Source: UMGS1958 sp045542415 (GTDB taxonomy: Bacteria > Bacillota > Clostridia > UBA1381). From it: a DNA stretch of 55,932 bases. The DNA is taken from NCBI GenBank assembly GCA_045542415.1, contig JAZQKZ010000081.1, positions 1 to 55,932 on the forward strand. The letters run 5' to 3'. Below, piece by piece: positions 36,515 through 45,213 of the stretch. A model generated the notes under the pieces. It had not been told where the DNA came from, ran no database searches, and was given only the letters and a program-made list of their open reading frames with translations. How positions within the stretch are numbered: the first letter of the stretch is position 1; each line of letters begins with the position of its first letter. Made by a program: the position numbers and the translations under genes.

Positions 36515-36537
36515 AGGGTGTGATTCAGTCACACCCT
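36515..36537. terminator. Bidirectional terminator
   Basis: AGGGTGTGA, loop TTCAG, TCACACCCT. It lies between the convergent AraC and acetyltransferase genes and overlaps the end of the latter. Confidence 0.7.
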
Positions 36538-37005
36538 CACCCTTTGCTTATGAATATACATCCGTGTCATATCCGGCTCGCCGTCACCCTGTACCATGCA
36601 TAAAAATTCCCAGCCGTATCGCTCGTAAAATGATGTATGGTCTGTAACAAGGTAAAGCGTGTCAACACCTTTTTGTGCCATATCATCGCATACAAAATGA
36701 AGCATCTTGCCTGCTATACCCCGACAGCGATACGTCTTCTCCACATAGACAGCACATACATTCGGAGCTAAATCCTTTCTGTCATGGAAATCGTTTTCAA
36801 TAACGCCCAGTCCGCCAATAATAGCGTCGCCGTCCATCACTACATACCACTCCGGCACCGTTCCATTGCCCGCTATAGCTTCGTCCATGCTGTCAAGATA
36901 CGCCTTAACCGGGATTTTCCACTTGCTGTGAAACCAGCCTGCGGCACTCTCTTTCAATTCCGGACGGTCTGTTATTTTTGTGATTTTATAGTTCTTCATA
37001 TTCAT
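36529..37005 (-). CDS. GNAT family N-acetyltransferase
   Basis: About 158 residues. The GNAT core is visible: YVVMDGDAIIGGLGVIENDF, the acetyl-CoA-binding PNVCAVYVEKTYRCRGIAGK (RxxGxxG-type as RCRGIAG), and DTLYLVTDHTSFYERYGWEF. Substrate unknown. ATGs at 37005 and 36999 are both possible; AAGGA lies 5 bases before the first. The longer frame to 37035 has no ribosome site. Confidence 0.85.
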   Translation of the reverse strand: MNMKNYKITKITDRPELKESAAGWFHSKWKIPVKAYLDSMDEAIAGNGTVPEWYVVMDGDAIIGGLGVIENDFHDRKDLAPNVCAVYVEKTYRCRGIAGKMLHFVCDDMAQKGVDTLYLVTDHTSFYERYGWEFLCMVQGDGEPDMTRMYIHKQRVRV

Positions 37006-37095
37006 TATTTCCTTACTAAACGCAAGCCTTTTCACTTAATCTACCTTCCGTACAAGTCGGATACCGTACAATTACTTATCAATATATCCCTGCAT

Positions 37096-37767
37096 TTATT
37101 TTATCGCAACAATCACCGAAAACTTATGATAAGAATAAATACACTTGACAGTCTTGAATTTGCACCCGCGAAGCATTTCAATTTCTTCTTCAACCGAGCA
37201 TTCTTTATCTAATTTTTTTCTTTCTTGCCATAGCTCTATATCTTTTTCAGTCAATCCGCTGTTTGCCAGCTGATTTTCCCAATAGCAACTAAACCAATCA
37301 TTTATTTCATCCTGCCCTGCACAAAATTGGTCATAGTTTACGAATAAGCCGCCACTCGGTAATTTATCATAAATTCGTTCAAACAGCTTCATCTTTTCTT
37401 CATTCTCCAGATGATGGATTGACAAAGCTGACATAATCACATCAAAATCCTCATCGGGAAGCCCGTTGGAGTAATTCAATATCTGATAAGATATACTGTC
37501 TATTCCTGCAAATCTCTTACGGGCAACATTCAACATTTCATCTGCTATATCCACAAGTACATATTCAGACGACGGACACTGCTGATACCAAAAAAAAGAC
37601 AACAAGCCCGTCCCTGCACCCAAATCCAGCACTCTCTTCGGTTTTGCAATATTTGAAACAATAAGCTTCGTTGTGTTTTCATAATAATCATCGAAACAAG
37701 GTATAAACTTTTTTCGATTTGCATCATATTCTTCCGCTATGAGATTGAATTGTTCTTCTATGTTCAT
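37096..37767 (-). CDS. SAM-dependent methyltransferase
   Basis: A 223-residue class I methyltransferase. Motif I is KRVLDLGAGTGLLSFFW (about residues 48-64), followed by YVLVDIADEMLNVARKRF (motif II) and FDVIMSALSIHHLENEEKM (motif IV). The C-terminus ends in KFSVIVAIK. The layout fits the UbiE/Tam-like family; the substrate is unknown. The ATG at 37767 lies 9 bases after AAGGAG, while the ATG at 37776 touches it. Confidence 0.88.
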   Translation of the reverse strand: MNIEEQFNLIAEEYDANRKKFIPCFDDYYENTTKLIVSNIAKPKRVLDLGAGTGLLSFFWYQQCPSSEYVLVDIADEMLNVARKRFAGIDSISYQILNYSNGLPDEDFDVIMSALSIHHLENEEKMKLFERIYDKLPSGGLFVNYDQFCAGQDEINDWFSCYWENQLANSGLTEKDIELWQERKKLDKECSVEEEIEMLRGCKFKTVKCIYSYHKFSVIVAIK

Positions 37768-37832
37768 TCCCAACATCTCCTTATGTTAATTTTTGACTAC
37801 TATAATTTTATATCATTTATCGGCAAAAGTCA

Positions 37833-37857
37833 ATCGCCGCTTAAAAAAAGCGGCGAT
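37833..37857. terminator. Terminator-like hairpin
   Basis: ATCGCCGCTT and AAGCGGCGAT over a short A-rich loop, between the methyltransferase start and the end of the beta-helix protein gene. It may act on transcripts leaving either side. Confidence 0.5.
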
Positions 37858-37943
37858 AAAATTCATATTGAATAACAGCAAATGCTATCTTACCATTTTG
37901 GTATTTACACAAAATCGAGGACATACCTGATAGATACTTATAA

Positions 37944-40900
37944 TTAATCGTTTGTGATAATAACAGTGGCCTTTGATGCTGTTGAAAACTTACCATTTTG
38001 CTTTACATACAAGTGGTATGTTCCGGCATTCAAGTCAGAGGTGTCAATAAATTGCGCATTACCTTCTGCTTTTATCATGTTTTCGCTTTCATTAAATATT
38101 ATTGTTCCGGCAGGTGCTAACCATATTTCATCTTTTTTATCTAACCATGAATTAACACTTAAGCTTTCGCCACTGCACAGAGTAGTTTTCTGAGGCAATA
38201 TTATATCTTGCACGGAACCGTAAATTTGAATTAACACATCGATAAAACGTGCGCGATATTGTGCTGTAATTCCTGAGTTTTGGATAATGTCACAAGCCTC
38301 TTTTGGCCATATGCTATTTGCGATGTATTGATAATTTGTATTTGTCATTTCATACTGAACAGCTATATTCGGATTGTTATTATTGGAATAGTTATAATCA
38401 AAATCCAAATTATGTTTTCTTCCATAAGGATGAGCTGCAATAGAATAATTCCAACCACTTGACGGAATGTTTGCAATAACATTCTTGCTAATGGTTTTGA
38501 AATAAGCAGATCCTTCATCCATATATATACCATGATTTTGAGAATTTGTCACATAATTGTTTGAAATTTCAGTGCCTTTTTGTTCTCCTAAAGTATAAAT
38601 CAATCCGCCATCATGCAGTATTGTCATGACAGTATCTATTCGGTTATTCACAATTTTGTTACCAAAGCAAGTTTTTGTAGGGATTCCGGCAAGAATACTG
38701 TAGCCTTGAGTATTTTCTGTTCCCCATTTGTTGGTTTCTGCCGTTGTACCGTCGAAGTTACACCAGCCCCAACCAATACTCATGCCGGAATAGCTTGCAT
38801 TTTTAATGAAGTTATTACTTACCACCATATTTTGAGTGAAGAATGATGTTATAGGACAATGCGACGGGAACAGACGGCAATTATCAAGCAATAGATTGTT
38901 TGAAATTGTCACATTTCTCGGAGCACGCTCTGTGCCGTTTTGATATTTTTCGTGATCAGCACTTGCACCATCGCCGGATACCTCGGGTTTTCCATCGCCT
39001 GAGACATGCTTGTAATAGTAAGTATCCGGCTCTAATGAGTCATTTTCATACACATGCTGCGGATTGCCGACTACGACACCGCCGCCTCCGGTCTGATAAA
39101 TATAATTACCTTCAACTTTGCACCCGTCCACATCATTTGACAGTAATATTCCTTCTGCACCGGTCAATTTAACTTCACCGTTTACAAATTGAATATTATG
39201 CGCAAACTCCATTTCAACGGCACCGGGAATTGTATCTAAGTTACGATACATATCAGCATGCCAGTTTCCGGAAGCAAATGCCGTATATACTGTACCTGCC
39301 TGAACGGTTGACTTGCCGTATGAGTCTCCGACTTTTTGAAGATTCCAATCGGAATGTGCAACTGAAATATTATCAAAAATTATATTTTTAACTTGTCCGG
39401 TAATCATTTTTTCACCTGCTGTAGTTAAATCACCTGCAACAGACGGTGTTCCTTTAAATTCTATAATTGTTTCCAGACGCGGAACAACAACCTCGGCAGA
39501 TGTAATATCTTCACCGTTCATCGGAATGTAATACAGAAGCTTTGCTGCGCGGTCAAAATAAAATTCACCGGGAGTGTCAAGTAATTCATAAGCATTGTAA
39601 ATAACGTGATTTCCTCTGCCTTGGAGGCCTACACCCCAACCGGGAGTCTGAGCTATTGCTCCATATGGTTGTTGTAGTTTTAAAATCCATTTACCATCTG
39701 CAGTTTCCTCAATTTCACGAACGCACACTGTATTTTTGTTCCAGGTTTGCTGATTTTCTATTTCAACATCTGAAATGTTTTTTGTTATTTTAGGCAAATC
39801 TGATGTATTGTACATTATGCCATCAAATTTTGAGCCTGTATTCCATGCCCAGTCAGGTAATTGATTATCATCAACATCTTCTTTTGATATTCTTGTTTGT
39901 ATAACGATATCATCTACACGAATATCCATTGTTGAATTGTCATTATTCTTATAAGCATATAATCTGAAAAATTTTTCTTGCCCGTTTAAGTTAGAGAAAT
40001 TCTCTTTGCGTGACCAATCATCCGGTTCTTCATTTCCGTCTTCCCAGATTTTTGTATAATAAGAACCGTCATCGGTAATCATCATCTTTACATGATACCA
40101 AACATTATTCTCTGCACTAAACTCGGTTGTATTTTGTTGTGGAGTTACGTCATCATTTCCGGCACCTGATGTTCCGTATTGGAAATACTCCTGTTTTAAA
40201 TGGGGAGCAAGCTTGATGCCCGCCCATGTCGTGCGACCTTGTTCATTGATGAGTTTATTTGCACCATGCATGTGCAGTGCTTCCCATTCGTGTGTGAATA
40301 TATGATTTTCACCAAACTTAATTTTATAAGAGATAATAGCATTATTGTAGGTTATTGACGGAATTTCAAATCCACAATCTTCATTTTCTGTATGGGCAAT
40401 TTGAAGAATTCGATTTCCATCTTCTTCAGTTACAATATTTAAAATTGAATTTTCATTATTTCCGCTTTTTGCATACTTTTGAATGGTATCATCTGCATTG
40501 CCCACACTTGCAGTATTTTCGAAATTTTCTTTATAAATTTCCTGCCAAATAACTTCATCTTCCTTCGGAATATAACTAATTGTATAATTGCCCCAAGAAC
40601 CTTGTGCATTAATGGGGTTTTCCGTATGTGCCATATATCGACGCTCGCCATTGACATATAATGCACGAAGCTTTGTATCTCTGTTAAGCGGTGTGGTATA
40701 AGCAGTCTTGCCATTCTCTAACTTTGTTTTTGTCCATTCTCCCGCAATTTTTGTGCCGCCGGATAACACAGGCGTTGCATCTTCATATGCAACATAACGT
40801 ATATTATATTCGTTTCTGCCTGAATCTTCTGTACCAAAGCTTAATGTGTCATCTAACTCCCATGTACCATCCAGCATACTTACAACAATATCACCTGTCA

Positions 40901-41960
40901 TATTGTCATTTATACTACGCACTGCATTGCGAGCTCTTTCCAATGATGCAAACGGTGTTTTAACAGATAGACCGTCATTGTTATCATCACCATCAATTGA
41001 TACATAATATATTTTCATTATATTATTGGAATTATAAGGAGCCTTTGTGCCAAATTTCATCCATTTAACATTACATAATTTATCTTCTATGCCATTGGCA
41101 TTCTTAAATACAAAATAAAAATCATGTTCACCGTTGACGGGTTGCAAAATGTCTGATGACTGAATATTAAACTCACCATTGTACTGATTTGCTGATGTTT
41201 CAGTTGGTGTTACGTTTAATTCTGAAATTTTTGTTCCACCATCGGCCTCATTCTTGCCATCAATCCATACTTCAACATATGTACCTTCTAACGGCGTTTC
41301 GACGTTACAAGAAAATGTTGTATATTCAGCATTTAAAATGACATTTTCGTACTTTACATAGGAATCATTTTTGATTTCGGAAATCATATTATCATTTACT
41401 GTTGCATTTTTATATTCTGCAGCTGAATCTGCAGTAAATTTATTGGTAGGAAATACAGTCTTATTACAAAGCGGTCTTAAGGTATCAAATCCGTCCAACA
41501 TATACACCTCGATTATAGAATTCTCAGAATTAAAGTCTTCCGGCAAGTCAATATTGCAACTGATCGTTGTTCTTCCGGATGTTTCTTCATCATTTATCAC
41601 ATAGTTAACAGCTTGTAATCTGTTTGTTGTTTTCTCCTTTAATGCCATTAACATAACAATCTTTTGCGATTTATCCTTTATAATATCAGCCTCAGCTTTA
41701 ATACTTTTGCCCAAAAAGCTGTCGAAATCATATATTTGTACTTCTTTGCCGTTATTTATAGACTTGAATATTATTTCATTCAAATCGAACGCACTGTAAA
41801 CATTTTCATTTAAACTCACTGTTAAACTGTCTTCAACACCGGAACTATCAAGTGCCTCAGGAGCAAAAATGTTTGCCATTACGCTTGATTGCAGCAAATT
41901 AAATGTCAGTGTCATAGCCAAAGCAAATGACATTGTTCTGATAAAAAAGTTTCTTTTCAC
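37944..41960 (-). CDS. Secreted right-handed beta-helix protein, GH141-like, with inserted lectin-like domain
   Basis: 1338 residues from a GTG start after AAGGG. Residues 1-30 are a signal peptide. Residues about 175-300 are an Ig-like region. From about 317 (YYVSIDGDDNNDGLSVKTPF) a right-handed beta-helix begins, as in DUF1565 and GH141 proteins, with LSGGTKIAGEWTK and LRALYVNGERRYMAHT. A beta-sandwich of about 210 residues (NFENTASVGN to MDIRVDDIVIQTR, roughly 480-695) is inserted into it. The helix then resumes (GVGLQGRGNHVIYNA, coils with NVTISNNLLLDNCRLF, MVVSNNFIKNASYSGMSIGW, GIYMDEGSAYF). The C-terminus is a short Ig-like domain. Likely activity on plant or mucin glycans. No wall anchor seen. 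Divergent from an AraC regulator. Confidence 0.75.
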   Translation of the reverse strand: MKRNFFIRTMSFALAMTLTFNLLQSSVMANIFAPEALDSSGVEDSLTVSLNENVYSAFDLNEIIFKSINNGKEVQIYDFDSFLGKSIKAEADIIKDKSQKIVMLMALKEKTTNRLQAVNYVINDEETSGRTTISCNIDLPEDFNSENSIIEVYMLDGFDTLRPLCNKTVFPTNKFTADSAAEYKNATVNDNMISEIKNDSYVKYENVILNAEYTTFSCNVETPLEGTYVEVWIDGKNEADGGTKISELNVTPTETSANQYNGEFNIQSSDILQPVNGEHDFYFVFKNANGIEDKLCNVKWMKFGTKAPYNSNNIMKIYYVSIDGDDNNDGLSVKTPFASLERARNAVRSINDNMTGDIVVSMLDGTWELDDTLSFGTEDSGRNEYNIRYVAYEDATPVLSGGTKIAGEWTKTKLENGKTAYTTPLNRDTKLRALYVNGERRYMAHTENPINAQGSWGNYTISYIPKEDEVIWQEIYKENFENTASVGNADDTIQKYAKSGNNENSILNIVTEEDGNRILQIAHTENEDCGFEIPSITYNNAIISYKIKFGENHIFTHEWEALHMHGANKLINEQGRTTWAGIKLAPHLKQEYFQYGTSGAGNDDVTPQQNTTEFSAENNVWYHVKMMITDDGSYYTKIWEDGNEEPDDWSRKENFSNLNGQEKFFRLYAYKNNDNSTMDIRVDDIVIQTRISKEDVDDNQLPDWAWNTGSKFDGIMYNTSDLPKITKNISDVEIENQQTWNKNTVCVREIEETADGKWILKLQQPYGAIAQTPGWGVGLQGRGNHVIYNAYELLDTPGEFYFDRAAKLLYYIPMNGEDITSAEVVVPRLETIIEFKGTPSVAGDLTTAGEKMITGQVKNIIFDNISVAHSDWNLQKVGDSYGKSTVQAGTVYTAFASGNWHADMYRNLDTIPGAVEMEFAHNIQFVNGEVKLTGAEGILLSNDVDGCKVEGNYIYQTGGGGVVVGNPQHVYENDSLEPDTYYYKHVSGDGKPEVSGDGASADHEKYQNGTERAPRNVTISNNLLLDNCRLFPSHCPITSFFTQNMVVSNNFIKNASYSGMSIGWGWCNFDGTTAETNKWGTENTQGYSILAGIPTKTCFGNKIVNNRIDTVMTILHDGGLIYTLGEQKGTEISNNYVTNSQNHGIYMDEGSAYFKTISKNVIANIPSSGWNYSIAAHPYGRKHNLDFDYNYSNNNNPNIAVQYEMTNTNYQYIANSIWPKEACDIIQNSGITAQYRARFIDVLIQIYGSVQDIILPQKTTLCSGESLSVNSWLDKKDEIWLAPAGTIIFNESENMIKAEGNAQFIDTSDLNAGTYHLYVKQNGKFSTASKATVIITND

Positions 41961-42225
41961 ATTAACCCTTCTTTCTTTATGATACTAATCAGTTTGATTT
42001 CAGATATATTGATAATGGCGAATTCTTGGATATGACTGATTCTACAAGCCTTTAATGGCGTTTTTCCCATCACCTCATATTGTTTGTATATCTTAATTAT
42101 AAAATATTTTTAATAAGAATACTTGCAAAATGTTGTTAAGTTATGATATAATATTGCAATAAATTGAAAAAATATCTGAAAATGTAATTATATTATGTTA
42201 AAATATTGTTATTTGGAGAAAGATA

Positions 42226-43116
42226 ATGAAAATAAATCCGAAGCTAAAAGAGAAGGCAAACAGAAATAATAAGGACTTTCCTTTTTATGTATATAAAATT
42301 TGCGCAAAAGAGGGAGAAAATGTGTTTTTGCCTCATTGGCATACAGAGTTTGAAATAATATTAGCTGACTGTACCGGAATAGCGAAACTTGATACTTTAT
42401 GTATAAATTTCAGGGCAGGAGATGTGTTGTTTGTAAATAAAGAAGTGCTTCACAGCATCGAGGCATTATCGGAAGGTAGTGTGACGGCTATAGTTTTTGA
42501 TTTCAAATTTCTTGATTTTAATTCAAATGATATATGCCAAAAAGAGATAATGGAAAACTTAAAATCGAAAGCCTTGGTTTTTCCGCAAATAATATATAAC
42601 ACCGATAAGTGCTACGATAAAGTTTATTCGAATATACATGATATGGTTATTCTTACCGGAAGCGAAATTCAAGGAAAGGAGTTAAAAATAAAAACTCTTT
42701 TATATGATTTGATTTTTAGTTTTTATAGTGAAAATCGTTTTATAGAATCGTCAAATATATTTTTGTCAAAAAACGAACATACCCAGGTAGAATATGTAAA
42801 ATTGGCACAAAGTTTTATGGAATCAAACTTTGATGAACAAATAACCTTATCTGATATTGCCGGATATGTAAATATAAGCAAATTTTATCTTATTAAGCTT
42901 TTTAAACAATATTTGGACTTTACTCCCTCTCAGTATTTGAAAATTATACGTTTGGAGAGTTCAAAAGAATTACTGATAGCGGGAAAAAGTGTCAGTGAGG
43001 TTGCAATGATGAGCGGCTTTAACAACATAAGTTATTACGTCAGAGCTTTTAAGGAACAATATAAGATTACGCCAAATGACTATAAGAAGAATGAACGACG
43101 AAAATATGGAAAATGA
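42226..43116 (+). CDS. AraC family transcriptional regulator with cupin domain
   Basis: 296 residues. The N-terminal cupin (about residues 25-95, FLPHWHTEFEIILADCTG, FRAGDVLFVNKEVLHSIEAL) and the C-terminal AraC HTH pair (ITLSDIAGYVNISKFYLIKL, then GKSVSEVAMMSGFNNISYYV and ITPNDYKKNE) are clear. It starts at an ATG after GGAGAAAG and is divergent from the secreted beta-helix protein, which it probably activates in response to a sugar. The 265-base divergent region is AT-rich and holds no gene. The gene ends 118 bases before the tRNA-Pro scar. Confidence 0.9.
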   Translation: MKINPKLKEKANRNNKDFPFYVYKICAKEGENVFLPHWHTEFEIILADCTGIAKLDTLCINFRAGDVLFVNKEVLHSIEALSEGSVTAIVFDFKFLDFNSNDICQKEIMENLKSKALVFPQIIYNTDKCYDKVYSNIHDMVILTGSEIQGKELKIKTLLYDLIFSFYSENRFIESSNIFLSKNEHTQVEYVKLAQSFMESNFDEQITLSDIAGYVNISKFYLIKLFKQYLDFTPSQYLKIIRLESSKELLIAGKSVSEVAMMSGFNNISYYVRAFKEQYKITPNDYKKNERRKYGK

Positions 43117-43193
43117 ATCCGAAAAATATGGAAAACATTTATTTTGGCGGAGGTCAGATATGAATTTAAGGGAGTTTAGGGCAAAATTGGGCA

Positions 43194-43230
43194 AAATAAA
43201 AGAGACAAGCTCTAAAAACTTGCCTCTTTC
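43194..43230 (-). terminator. Terminator of the interrupted tRNA-Pro
   Basis: On the minus strand, AGAGGCAAG and CTTGTCTCT pair (one mismatch) and are followed by TTTTATTTT. It lies directly behind the orphan tRNA 3' half. Confidence 0.7.
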
Positions 43231-43233
43231 AAG

Positions 43234-43275
43234 TCGGGATGACAGGATTCGAACCTGCGGCCCCTACGTCCCGAA
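43234..43275 (-). pseudogene. 3' half of tRNA-Pro (CGG), left attachment scar of the island
   Basis: Minus strand. The segment from the anticodon loop TTCGGGA through CGTAG, the T-arm (GCAGG/CCTGT with TTCGAAT) to the acceptor CATCCCG and discriminator A fits the 3' half of tRNA-Pro. The 5' half (CGGGATG, D-arm, CTACG) is absent; GAGCGTG precedes the anticodon loop instead. With a tyrosine recombinase at the far end, this reads as the attachment site left when an element entered the tRNA gene. Confidence 0.8.
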
Positions 43276-43471
43276 CACGCTCTAAAGCCTGATATATAGC
43301 GGTTTTTGCCTTTTTTAGCCCTTTCCGCTACATTTAAAATACTCTTTGGACATCTTATCTCCACTGTTTCCATATACTCCAGAACTAACTGTGGGATAAC
43401 ATGTGGTCAAAATAAAACCTGATATTTTAAAACAACAGTATATGTTAATAAACATTTAAATTTAGTTAAGA

Positions 43472-44119
43472 CTAAATCCATGTATCAATTGATATTCCCT
43501 GAGAATAAGCTAGACTATCTGATAACATCATTATTGCCTCTTTACTCAAGTCTCGATATTTAAATGAGTATATAATATCCTGAATCAAACTCCTGTCGGG
43601 CATTTTAAACGTTAGGCCTTTGGACCAAACTAAGTATTGAATAGTAGACAATATGATATTTAAAGCAAATTTTTCGTTAACAGAAGCACGTAGGAGAGAA
43701 TCATCCAATAGGACAGTAAAAGGTTTTAATTTCATTATCCAAAAACATAACAAAGAAGCTTGTTTCAATTCAGATATGCTATCTATATTATGAAAATATT
43801 TATAATACTCTTTTCTCTTAAATGTACGTACAATCGCTTCTATTAAATTTCTTTCGTTTATATCAATATACTCAGTATGTTGTGATAAGTTTTCATCTTC
43901 ACCTTTAACAAATTCATAAAAACTTATTTTAATTTTTTCCATTTCTTCTGAAAGTTCGGTATTTGACATATTGGGACACTTTCGCATTTCAATGGTGTTT
44001 GAATCTGTTAACAGTATTTCAAGACTTAATCTGATATCTTCTTTGCTTAATTCTTCGTTATTTATAATATCTTTAAGCGTTTCAATGTATTCTTGTTTTG
44101 TTTTTTTATTTTCTGCCAT
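43472..44119 (-). CDS. Hypothetical 215-aa protein, third gene of the membrane operon
   Basis: A 215-residue soluble, mainly helical protein beginning MAENKKTKQEYIETLKDIIN. A hydrophobic stretch at about residues 118-140 (LKQASLLCFWIMKLKPFTVL) and a C-terminal EAIMMLSDSLAYSQG are visible. No family recognised. AAGGTGAG precedes the ATG. It starts one base after the stop of the 107-residue gene, so the two are translated together. As the last gene of an operon with two membrane proteins inside an integrative element, a defence or immunity role is possible but unproven. Confidence 0.7.
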   Translation of the reverse strand: MAENKKTKQEYIETLKDIINNEELSKEDIRLSLEILLTDSNTIEMRKCPNMSNTELSEEMEKIKISFYEFVKGEDENLSQHTEYIDINERNLIEAIVRTFKRKEYYKYFHNIDSISELKQASLLCFWIMKLKPFTVLLDDSLLRASVNEKFALNIILSTIQYLVWSKGLTFKMPDRSLIQDIIYSFKYRDLSKEAIMMLSDSLAYSQGISIDTWI

Positions 44120-44120
44120 A

Positions 44121-44444
44121 CTATCTCACCTTATAAATATTACATATTGTACATGAATTATCTAACTTATACTTATTTAATTCTTTTGTACCTTTTTCAA
44201 GCTTTTCTGGAAAACTTGAAAAAGTATCATATTCATGATTAATACGCTTTTCATTTTCCATTTCTACTTTATATTTTACAATTCTATTCAGTGGGACAAC
44301 AACATCCTCGGATTTATAGAAATTATTTATCCTTTTTTCCTTAGATTTAAAGTAAAAATGTCCAGCAATGAAAACAAAAAATGTTAGACCGACAAATATA
44401 GAAATGATGACTACACTCACCGTTATTAATTGAAATAAATCCAT
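44121..44444 (-). CDS. Single-span membrane protein, 107 aa
   Basis: One N-terminal transmembrane helix (residues 5-31, LITVSVVIISIFVGLTFFVF) followed by a charged cytoplasmic or external tail with a CTIC pair near the C-terminus. AAAGGAGAG lies 6 bases before the ATG, overlapping the end of the upstream gene region. It is the second gene of a three-gene operon. No family recognised. Confidence 0.7.
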   Translation of the reverse strand: MDLFQLITVSVVIISIFVGLTFFVFIAGHFYFKSKEKRINNFYKSEDVVVPLNRIVKYKVEMENEKRINHEYDTFSSFPEKLEKGTKELNKYKLDNSCTICNIYKVR

Positions 44445-44456
44445 ACTTACTCTCCT

Positions 44457-44960
44457 TTATATTCCACGTGATATATCTGACGGATGTGACATTTTTACAC
44501 GTGTTTTAGGTGTGTGACTCATCAACATCTCACTTATTACTAATAAGACAGCTTCTATAATATACCATATTATCTGCAATACTACGCCTAAATAAACGAA
44601 GAATTCTAAATTACTTAAAATTTCACCGTAATTAGTGACAAGCCATGCATTATTAAGTACACCAATAATAGAAAAACATGTCATAACAAACGAAGTTGCA
44701 AATAATATAAGTGTAACTAAATGTAACACAATACCAACATTTTTAAATTTGACAGCATTATAATACTTTAATCCAAAGTCAAACGAAAGTGCCATAAAAT
44801 ATAAAAGCATTGATTTAAAGAAGTCAACTTCTAAAAACTTATATGTAAATAGACCCAACATAAGTGGAATCAAAGTTAATCCTACTTTTAGTTCTGCAGA
44901 AATAAAACCATTCATTATAGTGTTGCGACTAATCCAATTAATTATCTTTTGTCTTATCAT
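44457..44960 (-). CDS. Four-helix membrane protein, 167 aa
   Basis: About four transmembrane helices (around residues 24-40, 45-62, 75-103 and 124-150, including FFKSMLLYFMALSFDFGLKY and IVLHLVTLILFATSFVMTCF), with a short basic N-terminus. I chose the ATG at 44960, 6 bases after GAGG; the GTG at 44972 lies within that ribosome site. It is the first gene of the operon and sits directly behind a leader peptide and terminator. No family recognised; small multi-helix proteins like this are often membrane effectors in defence islands, which is inference. Confidence 0.7.
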   Translation of the reverse strand: MIRQKIINWISRNTIMNGFISAELKVGLTLIPLMLGLFTYKFLEVDFFKSMLLYFMALSFDFGLKYYNAVKFKNVGIVLHLVTLILFATSFVMTCFSIIGVLNNAWLVTNYGEILSNLEFFVYLGVVLQIIWYIIEAVLLVISEMLMSHTPKTRVKMSHPSDISRGI

Positions 44961-44968
44961 AAAAAGCC

Positions 44969-45034
44969 TCACAAAAAAGCGTCTTTAAACCAAAGACGCT
45001 TACTATATACTTCACTCCGCAGGAATTTACGCAT
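44969..45034 (-). promoter_or_regulatory. Leader peptide and attenuator before the membrane operon
   Basis: A 21-codon frame (MRKFLRSEVY..., ending DAFL) starts at an ATG at 45034. It runs through an intrinsic terminator (AGCGTCTTT/AAAGACGCT, then TTTTTT, 44973-45000), and its stop codon TGA overlaps the GTGAGG ribosome site of the first operon gene. The layout matches ribosome-controlled attenuation: a stalled ribosome would decide whether the terminator forms. Alternatively it is a small RNA ending at the terminator. Confidence 0.6.
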
Positions 45035-45086
45035 TACGCACCCACATCTTTGTTACTTACATTTAATAATATTAAAATTCTTTTAA

Positions 45087-45115
45087 ATTATACATGAAAT
45101 ACTTCAAAAAGTCAA
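45087..45115 (-). promoter_or_regulatory. Promoter of the leader/membrane operon
   Basis: On the minus strand, TTGACT (45115-45110), 17-base spacer, TATAAT (45092-45087). The expected RNA starts near 45080, about 105 bases before the terminator. Confidence 0.75.
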
Positions 45116-45153
45116 GAGTTGTAATATATTTTTAATAAAACATATCAAGAAAG

Positions 45154-45182
45154 TGGACAGGCGAAATAATTTATTATATAAT
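45154..45182 (+). promoter_or_regulatory. Promoter of the SIR2-like gene
   Basis: TGGACA, 17-base spacer, TATAAT, 32 bases before the ATG at 45214. It diverges from the leader promoter with about 38 bases between the -35 boxes. Confidence 0.65.
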
Positions 45183-45213
45183 AGATAAAAATGTTATGAA
45201 AGAATGAGTTTAT

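Noticed and set aside
43076..43285. 69-aa plus-strand open frame
   Set aside because: It overlaps the AraC gene end, a terminator and the tRNA-Pro remnant; only a chance frame.
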